Positions 7,043 through 12,527 of a stretch of DNA of 12,527 nt are shown piece by piece. Made by a program: the position numbers and the translations under genes. The notes beneath the pieces were generated by a model. That model had not been told where the DNA came from. It searched no databases and saw nothing but the letters and a program-made list of their open reading frames with translations. Source of the stretch: JBHJOF01 sp050330055 (GTDB taxonomy: Bacteria > Pseudomonadota > Alphaproteobacteria > Kiloniellales > JAKSDN01); the NCBI GenBank assembly GCA_050330055.1, contig JBHJOF010000213.1, positions 1-12,527 of the forward strand. The letters are read 5' to 3'. Positions within the stretch are counted from its first letter, which is position 1, and every line of letters begins with the position of its first letter.

Positions 7043-8835
7043 CAGGCCGTCGCCCGCTCAAGCCTTTGATCGGCCTTCGTCTGCGGGAACAGATAGTCGA
7101 TGAAGCACTCGGCCGTCGGCTGCGGCTCGTGGTTGGCCAGGCCCGGGCGTTCGTTTGCCTCGATGATCACGTAGTCGGGCTTGGCCGGATCGGCGACGAT
7201 GAAGTCGAAGCCGACCACGGGGATACCGAGGGCCTGCGCACCCTTGACCGCGGCCTCGGCGAGCTCCGGATGCAGCTCATCCGTGACGTCGTGGATCGTG
7301 CCGCCGGCGTGGAGATTGGCCGCCTTGCGCACGACCAGCGTTTCTCCTTCGTCGGGCACGTCCAGCATCTGGTGGCCGTTAGACTGCACGCAGCGCTCGG
7401 TCTCGTCGTCGAGCGGGATCCGGCTCTCGCCGTCGGTCGCGGCCTGTCTGCGCCGGCTCTGCTTGTCGATCAGTTCGAGCACCGTATGGCGTCCGTCGCC
7501 GCGCACCAACGGGGGACGGCGCACCGCCGCGGCGACGACCGCGCCGTCGATCACGATGATGCGGAGGTCCTGGCCCTCGGCAAAGCGCTCCATGATCACC
7601 TCGTCGCCCTGTGCCTGCAGCCGCGCGACCGCCTCGCGCGCCTCCTCGACGGCGCGCAGGTCGACGGCGACATTGCGGCCCATCTCGCCGCGCGCCGGCT
7701 TGACGACCACCCGTCCATGCTCCTCCACGAAAGCGCGGACCTGCTCGTCGTCGGTCACCGCGCACTGCGCCGCCACATTGAGGCTGGCGCGCTCGAGGAT
7801 CCGCCACGTCAGGCGCTTGTCGTCGCAGCGGCTCAAGGCGACCGCGCTCGTCATCTCGCTCAGCGACTCGCGGCATGACAGGGCGCGGCCGCCGAGCGAC
7901 AGCCGGAAGAGCCCTGCCTCGGCGTCCTCGATCTCCACGGCGATGCCGCGGCGCCGCGCCTCGTCGACGATGATCTGGGCGTAGATGTTGAGCTTCGCCT
8001 CGGGCTGCGGGCCGACGAAGAGCTTCTCGTTGATCGGATTCTTCCGTTTCACGCAATAGACCGGCACGCGGGTGAAGCCGAGCTTTTTGTAGAGCGCGAT
8101 CGCCTCCTTGTTGTCGTGCATTACGGAGAGGTCCATGAAGCTGCGGCCGGCTTCCTTGAAGTGCTCGGCCAGCGCCGTGACCAGCGCCTCGCCCACGCCG
8201 GGCGCCTGCGCCTGGGGATCGACGGCCAGCGCCCAGAGGCTCGATCCGTTGTCGGGATCCTTGATCGCAACCCGATGATCGACACCCATCACGACGCCGA
8301 CAACGTTGCCGCCAGGGCTATCGGGGGTACCTGACTCCTCGGCGACCAGTATCGTGAGCGCCGGCTCCTCGTCCAGCCGACTGCAGAAGTCCTCTGCGAC
8401 CGGCACCATGGTCCAGGCCAGGTAGAGGCGGTTGATCTTCGCCTCATCCTGTGACCTTGCCGGCCGTATGACGAGGCCCGGCGGCGGCGACCCATGCGTC
8501 CGCGCCCAAGTCGACAGATCGAGCCGGAAGCTGTGCGAGGGGTCGAGAAAGAGAGCCTGCGGCGCGGAAGCCAGCACCACATGCGGGTCGCGAACGTAGA
8601 AGGCGACATCGCGCCGCCCCGCGCTCTCCTCTTTCAGGCTCGCCGCGATCTCTTCGGGGGTCTCGAAGGTTTGGCCGAAGATCAGCCGTCCCCAACCGCA
8701 ATCGATGACGGCTGCCTTGGTCATCGTACCGGATTGCTGACTGGCCGGGCTGTCGCAGCTCATGGGCGACAGCGAGCGTGCCGCGTTCTCCAGCATCAGC
8801 GGCATTCCTTCCCTTTGTGACATTTCGACAGTCAT
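7042..8835 (-). CDS. ngg: N-acetylglutaminylglutamine synthetase (GNAT + ATP-grasp fusion)
   Basis: A 597-residue two-domain enzyme that acetylates glutamine and ligates a second glutamine to give the NAGGN precursor. After a variable N-terminus comes the family marker DCGWGRLIFGQTF (45-57). The GNAT domain spans about 122-262, with the acetyl-CoA loop VDPQAQAPGVGEALV (205-219) and DNKEAIALYKKLGF (241-254). The ATP-grasp domain spans about 280-585: KPARGEMGRNVAV (379-391), RPPLVRGDGRHT (440-451) and metal-binding EANERPGL (559-566), resembling cyanophycin synthetase. The ATG at 8835 lies 4 bases after the amidotransferase stop. An ATG at 8805, preceded by AGGGAAGGA, is a real alternative; the frame also opens to 8949, but that part overlaps the amidotransferase. 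The symbol follows Sinorhizobium meliloti. Its 3' end overlaps the M42 gene start. Confidence 0.93.
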   Translation of the reverse strand: MTVEMSQREGMPLMLENAARSLSPMSCDSPASQQSGTMTKAAVIDCGWGRLIFGQTFETPEEIAASLKEESAGRRDVAFYVRDPHVVLASAPQALFLDPSHSFRLDLSTWARTHGSPPPGLVIRPARSQDEAKINRLYLAWTMVPVAEDFCSRLDEEPALTILVAEESGTPDSPGGNVVGVVMGVDHRVAIKDPDNGSSLWALAVDPQAQAPGVGEALVTALAEHFKEAGRSFMDLSVMHDNKEAIALYKKLGFTRVPVYCVKRKNPINEKLFVGPQPEAKLNIYAQIIVDEARRRGIAVEIEDAEAGLFRLSLGGRALSCRESLSEMTSAVALSRCDDKRLTWRILERASLNVAAQCAVTDDEQVRAFVEEHGRVVVKPARGEMGRNVAVDLRAVEEAREAVARLQAQGDEVIMERFAEGQDLRIIVIDGAVVAAAVRRPPLVRGDGRHTVLELIDKQSRRRQAATDGESRIPLDDETERCVQSNGHQMLDVPDEGETLVVRKAANLHAGGTIHDVTDELHPELAEAAVKGAQALGIPVVGFDFIVADPAKPDYVIIEANERPGLANHEPQPTAECFIDYLFPQTKADQRLERATA

Positions 8836-8839
8836 CGTT

Positions 8840-10618
8840 CTACAATCCTTGGGTTTGCAACCACAGTTCGAGCAGCGCGACCTGCCAGAGCATGGAGCCG
8901 CGCAGCGGCGAGATGTAGTCCTTGGGGCAGTCCAGCATGCAGTCGACATAGGCGCTCTGGAACAGTCCGCGCTCCTGTGCCCGGCGGGACTTCAGCGCGT
9001 CGCGTACCAGCTCGAGATAGGGGCCCTCGATGTATTTCAGGGCGGGCACCGGGAAGTACCCCTTGGGCCGGTCGATCACCTCGGCGGGAACCACAGTCCG
9101 GGCCACGTCCTTGAGGATGCCCTTCCCGCCGCCGCGGACCTTGTGCTCCGCCGGTATGCCTGCCGCCAGTTCGACCAGCTCGTGGTCGAGGAACGGCACC
9201 CGCGCCTCCAGGCCCCAGGCCATGGTCATGTTGTCGACCCGCTTGACCGGGTCGTCGACCAGCATGACCGAGGTATCGAGACGCAGAGCCTTGTCGATCG
9301 CGCTGTCGGCGCCCGGCAGCGCGAAGTGGCTCATCACGAAGGCATGGCTGAAATCCTCGTCCACGAGGTCGGGGTCGACCACCTGGGCGTACTCGTTGTG
9401 ATCGCGGTCGAAGAACAGCTTGGCGTAATCGGCTAGCGGATCATTGGTATCCATGAGCGGCGGGTACCAGTGGTAGCCGGCGAATATCTCGTCGGCGCCC
9501 TGCCCGCTTTGCACGACCTTGACGTGCTGAGAGACCTCTTCGGAGAGCAGGTAGAAGCCGACGTTGTCGTAGCTCACCATGGGCTCCGACATGGCCTCGA
9601 TGGTGCGCGGCAGGCTGTCGAGCAGCCGCCTCGACTTCACGAAGATCTTGTAGTGGTCAGTGCCGAAGCGCTCGGCGATCAGGTCTGAATATTGGAACTC
9701 GTCGCCCTTCTCGCCGTTCGCCTCCTCGAAGCCGATCGAGAAGGTCTTGAGCCCTGCCTGTCCGGCTTCGGCCAGCAGGCCGACGATCAGGCTCGAATCA
9801 ACGCCGCCTGAGAGCAGCACGCCGACGGGCACGTCGGCCACCATGCGCCGCTCGACGGCGGTCTGGAGTGCCACGTGCAGGCGCTCCTGCCAGACCTCTG
9901 CGGTGCGATCGATGTCCTCGGCTGTGCGTTCGAAGGTGAGCGCCCAATAGACGTGATCACTGCGCCGGCCGTCGGGCTCGAAGACCGACAGCATGGCGGG
10001 CGGCAGCTTCTTGACGCCCTGCAGGATGGTGAAAGGTGGCGGGACGACCGCGTGGAAGGTCATGTAGTGGTGCAAGCCGGCAGTGTCGATCGCGGTGTCG
10101 ACGTCGCCGGCGGCCAGCAACGCCGGCAGACTGGAGGCAAAGCGCAGGCGCCGCCGCGCCTTGTCGTGTACAAGATAGAGCGGCTTGATGCCCAGGCGGT
10201 CGCGGCCGAGCACGAGGCGTCCGCTGTCGCGCTCGTGAATCGCGAAGGCGAACATTCCATGGAAGCGCGTCGGACAGTCGCGGCCCCAGGCATGATAGGC
10301 CTTGAGCACGACCTCCGTGTCGCCGTCGGAGAAGAAGCGGTAGCCGAGGCCCTCGAGCTCTCGCCGCAAATCCTTGTAGTTGTAGATGCAGCCGTTGAAG
10401 GCGACGGTCAGACCGAGCTCGGGGTCGGTCATGGGCTGCTGCGCCCGCTCCGAGAGGTCGATGATCTTGAGTCTTCGGTGACCCAGCGCCACGCGCCCCT
10501 GGGCGTGAAGCCCGGCGCTGTCGGGTCCGCGTGGCGCGAGCCGTTCGCTCATGCGCTGCACGGCCTCGATCGAGGCTGGCGCAGCGTCAAAGGTGATTTC
10601 GCCGCTAAAGCCGCACAT
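8840..10618 (-). CDS. asnO: N-acetylglutaminylglutamine amidotransferase (asparagine synthase-like)
   Basis: A 592-residue protein with the asparagine synthetase B layout. The N-terminal class-II glutaminase begins with the nucleophile Cys2 (MCGFSGE) and has RLAPRGPDSAG (26-36) and FNGCIYNY (74-81), where ordinary asparagine synthetases have FNGEIYNY. The synthetase domain carries the PP-loop LLSGGVDSS (268-276), which binds ATP, and a GQGADEIFAGY segment. In NAGGN synthesis it amidates the terminal carboxylate of the dipeptide, using glutamine as ammonia donor. Identity rests on the family marks plus the synthetase 4 bases downstream and the M42 gene after it; alone it could be read as asparagine synthase. 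It is the first gene of the trio, with a 217-base promoter-bearing spacer upstream. The ribosome site (GAGCGGA) before the ATG at 10618 is modest. The symbol follows S. meliloti. Confidence 0.93.
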   Translation of the reverse strand: MCGFSGEITFDAAPASIEAVQRMSERLAPRGPDSAGLHAQGRVALGHRRLKIIDLSERAQQPMTDPELGLTVAFNGCIYNYKDLRRELEGLGYRFFSDGDTEVVLKAYHAWGRDCPTRFHGMFAFAIHERDSGRLVLGRDRLGIKPLYLVHDKARRRLRFASSLPALLAAGDVDTAIDTAGLHHYMTFHAVVPPPFTILQGVKKLPPAMLSVFEPDGRRSDHVYWALTFERTAEDIDRTAEVWQERLHVALQTAVERRMVADVPVGVLLSGGVDSSLIVGLLAEAGQAGLKTFSIGFEEANGEKGDEFQYSDLIAERFGTDHYKIFVKSRRLLDSLPRTIEAMSEPMVSYDNVGFYLLSEEVSQHVKVVQSGQGADEIFAGYHWYPPLMDTNDPLADYAKLFFDRDHNEYAQVVDPDLVDEDFSHAFVMSHFALPGADSAIDKALRLDTSVMLVDDPVKRVDNMTMAWGLEARVPFLDHELVELAAGIPAEHKVRGGGKGILKDVARTVVPAEVIDRPKGYFPVPALKYIEGPYLELVRDALKSRRAQERGLFQSAYVDCMLDCPKDYISPLRGSMLWQVALLELWLQTQGL

Positions 10619-10741
10619 CAGTCCGCTCGGTCGCCCTGGTTCGTTGCGTTAAGGATTTGTCTTGTCAGGCGGCCGCGCAGCAGCCATGCACCGGGACAAC
10701 CGGGATCGTCGCTATGCGCTGTGTGCTGGACATGATGTAGC

Positions 10742-10770
10742 CTACTTGGTGGCTATAGCGCGAATGTCAA
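10742..10770 (-). promoter_or_regulatory. Probable promoter region of the NAGGN operon
   Basis: A perfect -35 hexamer TTGACA lies at 10770-10765 on the minus strand, about 147 bases upstream of the amidotransferase ATG. The -10 is not clear: a 17-base spacing gives AAGTAG (10747-10742), a poor match; TAGGCT is 20 bases away; and the good -10-like TATAGC (10757-10752) is too close. An activator or alternative sigma factor might be needed, in keeping with osmotic induction of this pathway in other bacteria. The -35 is direct observation, the rest inference. Confidence 0.4.
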
Positions 10771-10780
10771 CACTAAATGT

Positions 10781-10789
10781 ATGGTCCAT
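10781..10789. promoter_or_regulatory. Palindrome ATGG-T-CCAT upstream of the -35 box
   Basis: A perfect 9-base palindrome ending 10 bases upstream of TTGACA, a position typical for an activator site. Short, so may be chance. Confidence 0.22.
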
Positions 10790-10835
10790 TCATGATTGCT
10801 CGAGCGCGCCGCGCGGGCATCGACTGTCAGCACGG

Positions 10836-11333
10836 TCAGCGATAGGGCGCATCGGCAACCAGGTTCGCGGCGATCTCGTGTTCCCAGCGGTCGCCGTTCG
10901 CCAGCAACTTAACCTTGTTGTAGAATAGCTCCTCGCGAGTCTCGGTAGAGAACTCGAAGTTCGGACCCATGACGATTGCGTCGACCGGGCAGGCCTCTTG
11001 GCAGTAGCCGACGTAGATGCACTTGGTCATGTCGACGTCGTAGCGTGTCGCGCGCCGGCTGCCGTCGGCCCTCGGCTCGGATTCGATTGTGATCGCCAAA
11101 GCCGGGCAGGCCGCCTCGCAGAGCTTGCAAGCGATGCAGCGTTCTTCGCCGTTGGCGTAGCGCCGCAGCGCCAGCTCCCCTTTGAAGCGCGGGCTCAGCG
11201 GCCCCTTCTCGTACGGATAGTTGAGTGTGACCTTGGGCCGAAAGAAGTAGCGCAGCGTCAACCACAGCCCAGCCAGCAGTTCTGAAAGCAAGACCCGTGT
11301 GAGGACACCTGACGTCGTGATCTCTCTTGCCAA
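10836..11333 (-). CDS. nuoI: NuoI-like NADH-quinone oxidoreductase 23 kDa subunit, stand-alone copy with a missing cluster cysteine
   Basis: A 165-residue protein matching NuoI over its full length: the N-terminal amphipathic helix region (LLSELLAGLWLTLRYFF, 15-31), NYPYEKGPLSPRFKGE (38-53), two ferredoxin motifs, and the C-terminal NFEFSTETREELFYNK and ANGDRWEHEIAANL. NuoI holds clusters N6a and N6b, which pass electrons to N2 in complex I. The first motif is intact (C66, C69, C72, C76-P), but the second reads C-I-Y-V-G-Y-C-Q-E-A-C-P (105-116), with Val108 where the second Cys belongs; the codon is GTC. The start is a TTG at 11333, 12 bases after the preceding stop, with AGAGG and CAGGG upstream. 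No nuoH, nuoJ or other complex I gene is nearby, so this is probably a second, divergent copy. Confidence 0.88.
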   Translation of the reverse strand: MAREITTSGVLTRVLLSELLAGLWLTLRYFFRPKVTLNYPYEKGPLSPRFKGELALRRYANGEERCIACKLCEAACPALAITIESEPRADGSRRATRYDVDMTKCIYVGYCQEACPVDAIVMGPNFEFSTETREELFYNKVKLLANGDRWEHEIAANLVADAPYR

Positions 11334-11345
11334 TGGCCCTGACCT

Positions 11346-11660
11346 CTATTGGGCGGCCTGGTCGAACGCCTTCGTCGCCCGGACGACCGCTTCGGGCCCG
11401 TCCCCGTCCAGTGCCGGCTCGTCGCGCGGCTCGAGGCGCCGCACTTCGTAGAGCTTCTCGTCCTCGAAACCGCTGCTGAAGCTGTGGCTCTCGTTGCCGG
11501 CCGGCGCGTCGACTTCCATCGCTCTGCGCTCCATGTTGGCGGCCAAGACGCGGGCCAGCGCCGCGGTCGGCGCGCGCACCACCACCTCGGCCCAGATCGG
11601 GTGGTCGAGCCAGCGCGGCTCGCCCGGGTCGGCAACGGGCACGATCTTCCAGAGCGCCAT
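11346..11660 (-). CDS. Small protein of unknown function (104 aa)
   Basis: Begins MALWKIVPVADPGEPRWLDH at the ATG at 11660, 17 bases after the universal stress protein stop and ending 12 bases before nuoI. The start gives a compact soluble-looking protein: a short beta strand with WKIVPV, a conserved-looking PRWLDHPIWAEVVVRAPTAA segment, a helix ARVLAANMERRAMEV, then GNESHSFSSGFEDEKLYEVRRLEP and an acidic tail. There is no signal peptide, membrane helix or cysteine. I believe similar MALWKIVPVA proteins occur in alphaproteobacteria as hypotheticals, but I cannot name a family. Its tight spacing between the stress protein and nuoI suggests one transcript. The frame stays open further upstream (to 11876), but that part overlaps the stress protein gene. 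A GGGCCGGCCC palindrome (11664-11673) lies just before the start. Confidence 0.75.
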   Translation of the reverse strand: MALWKIVPVADPGEPRWLDHPIWAEVVVRAPTAALARVLAANMERRAMEVDAPAGNESHSFSSGFEDEKLYEVRRLEPRDEPALDGDGPEAVVRATKAFDQAAQ

Positions 11661-11677
11661 GACGGGCCGGCCCTGGA

Positions 11678-12205
11678 CTAGGTGACCGTGATGCAGGTGC
11701 AGTCGGCCTTGTGGCAGACCTTGTGCGATACGCTGCCGATAAGGGCACCCTTCAGGTCGCTCAGGCCGCGGCTCCCCATGACAATTCCGTCTGCCTGCTC
11801 GCGCCTTGCCCGTTCGAGGATGCGCTCGGCCGGGTCGCCCTGTTCCGTTGCGACCTCTACTTTGTCCACGCCGCACCGCTGCGCCACGCCCTTGGCGCTG
11901 TCCAGCAGCCTTTCGGCGATGTCGAAATGGACTGCGTGACGGTCGACCTGCTCCTGCACGCCGCCGGCAATCGGGATCGGACCGTGCGGCGTGGCCTCGA
12001 GCCGTTCCACATTGCGGGCGGTTCGCGCCCTCGGCAGATTTTCGTTGTCGGCGAAGCGCGCGAGCTCTTCCGGCAACTGGTCGTCCGAGACCACGTGCAA
12101 CAGTACCATCCGCGCACCGTGCTTGGCGGCAAGATCGCTGGCTACGGTGACCGCTCGGGCCGCATGCTTTGAGCCGTCCGTCGGCACAAGGATTGTCTTG
12201 AACAT
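11678..12205 (-). CDS. Universal stress protein, UspA family
   Basis: A 175-residue single-domain Usp beginning MFKTILVPTDGSKHAARAV, the standard first strand and loop. The C-terminal half carries the ATP-binding pattern G-x2-G-x9-G-S as GSRGLSDLKGALIGS (144-158), followed by VSHKVCHKADC and the last strand CTCITVT, so it is likely the nucleotide-binding kind. It is about 30 residues longer than a typical 145-residue Usp; the extra length falls near residues 48-95, between the second strand and the next helix. Three cysteines cluster near the end (164, 169, 171), which is unusual. The start at 12205 is set by family alignment, with GAAGGA upstream; the frame is open further left but overlaps the upstream small gene. 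Lies 50 bases after that gene and 17 before the 104-residue gene. Role: cytoplasmic stress response, partner unknown. Confidence 0.93.
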   Translation of the reverse strand: MFKTILVPTDGSKHAARAVTVASDLAAKHGARMVLLHVVSDDQLPEELARFADNENLPRARTARNVERLEATPHGPIPIAGGVQEQVDRHAVHFDIAERLLDSAKGVAQRCGVDKVEVATEQGDPAERILERARREQADGIVMGSRGLSDLKGALIGSVSHKVCHKADCTCITVT

Positions 12206-12255
12206 CGCTCTGGTTCCTTCGGGTTCATAATGGCCGCCGGCCTCCTTCAGGAGCG

Positions 12256-12474
12256 TCACTCGGGTACCGGCGCGCCCTCTCGAATGATCGTCAGGGCCAG
12301 CTTCTCGCAAGCCTTGGCTTCGTCCAGGCGGCCGGAGCGGCAGTGGTCCTGGAGCTCGGCCCGCAGGCGCCGCACGTCCTCGAGCTGCTGCTCCGTCAGC
12401 GCCGGAAAGCGCGCGAGAGCCTCGTCGATGCTCTGCAGAAGCTGCTGCGATCGATCGCTGTTCGTCTCGGCCAT
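12256..12474 (-). CDS. Small helical protein of unknown function (72 aa)
   Basis: The 72-residue product (MAETNSDRSQQLLQSIDEAL...) is rich in Glu, Leu, Gln and Arg and predicted by eye to be a helical hairpin: helix about 8-22, a FPALTEQQ turn, helix about 28-46 (QLEDVRRLRAELQDHC), then helix about 48-66. Two cysteines (C45, C56). No signal peptide or membrane segment. The start is well supported: AAGGAGG at 12490-12484 lies 9 bases upstream of the ATG at 12474. It is the first visible gene of the Usp/NuoI run, so the promoter is probably at or beyond the right edge. Family not recognised; the domain could be a small protein-protein adaptor, which is speculation. Confidence 0.75.
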   Translation of the reverse strand: MAETNSDRSQQLLQSIDEALARFPALTEQQLEDVRRLRAELQDHCRSGRLDEAKACEKLALTIIREGAPVPE

Positions 12475-12483
12475 CGGCGCGCA

Positions 12484-12490
12484 CCTCCTT
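12484..12490 (-). promoter_or_regulatory. Consensus ribosome binding site of the 72-aa gene
   Basis: AAGGAGG on the minus strand, 9 bases before the ATG at 12474. It is the main evidence that this small frame is translated rather than the long overlapping frame in another phase. Confidence 0.7.
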
Positions 12491-12527
12491 GGCTGCCAGG
12501 GGACTTACTCTGTTAACGGCGGGCAAA

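Larger units (their letters stand above)
10619..10835. other. Spacer upstream of the NAGGN operon
   Basis: Between the stop of nuoI and the start of the amidotransferase, both minus strand. It contains a visibly less GC-rich patch (about 10740-10800) with the promoter candidate, the palindrome ATGGTCCAT (10781-10789) and GCTATAGC (10752-10759). No gene-sized frame of its own. Confidence 0.6.

Noticed and set aside
5918..7069. A 383-residue plus-strand open frame opposite the M42 peptidase
   Set aside because: The opposite strand has every metal ligand of M42 and perfect coupling to the synthetase; the plus frame has no recognisable domain.
8840..10618. Calling the asparagine-synthase-like gene asnB
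   Set aside because: FNGCIYNY in place of FNGEIYNY and the adjacent GNAT/ATP-grasp synthetase and M42 genes identify it as the NAGGN amidotransferase.
10909..11748. A 279-residue minus-strand frame overlapping nuoI and the 104-aa gene
   Set aside because: Low-complexity Arg/Gly/Ala sequence; nuoI and the MALWKIVPVA protein in the other frames are far better supported.

Overview
The window is GC-rich, densely coding DNA from a bacterial chromosome, most probably an alphaproteobacterium of the Rhodospirillales/Rhizobiales type. Three things suggest this: the alphaproteobacterial style of the NuoI and Sua5 proteins, the N-acetylglutaminylglutamine amide (NAGGN) operon, and an intergenic palindromic repeat of a kind I associate with those orders. 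No marker fixes the genus. All protein genes except one (a ParA ATPase) are on the minus strand.

Layout from left to right. 1-421: 5' part of an FAD-linked oxidase gene that runs off the left edge. 422-656: spacer holding a composite palindromic repeat (517-631). 657-1646: Sua5/TsaC-type threonylcarbamoyl-AMP synthase, which acts in tRNA t6A synthesis. 1766-4661: polyamine-type ABC importer, transcribed permease (PotB-like), permease (PotC-like), then periplasmic binding protein (PotD-like), with no ATPase gene. 4662-5233: a non-coding stretch of about 570 bp with a tandem repeat, inverted repeats and two interleaved hairpins. 5234-5872 (+): orphan ParA-family ATPase. 5915-10618: complete NAGGN osmoprotectant operon, in transcription order asparagine-synthase-like amidotransferase, GNAT/ATP-grasp synthetase, M42 peptidase. 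10619-10835: promoter-bearing spacer. 10836-12474: a run of four same-strand genes, transcribed small helical protein, universal stress protein, a 104-residue protein of unknown role, and a stand-alone NuoI.

Functionally the right two thirds look stress-oriented. The NAGGN genes make a dipeptide compatible solute, the UspA-like protein is a stress marker, and the ABC system probably imports polyamines, which also matter in stress. That the groups cooperate is inference from position only.

The most striking details are these. The NuoI lies outside any nuo operon and has Val108 where the second [4Fe-4S] motif should have its second cysteine. The ABC operon lacks an ATPase. The ParA has no ParB or evident cargo gene. 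The spacer upstream of the ABC operon contains interleaved inverted repeats that could form a pseudoknot or act as an attenuator. I did not find a wholly new multi-gene system; the odd NuoI with its 104-residue neighbour is the closest candidate.
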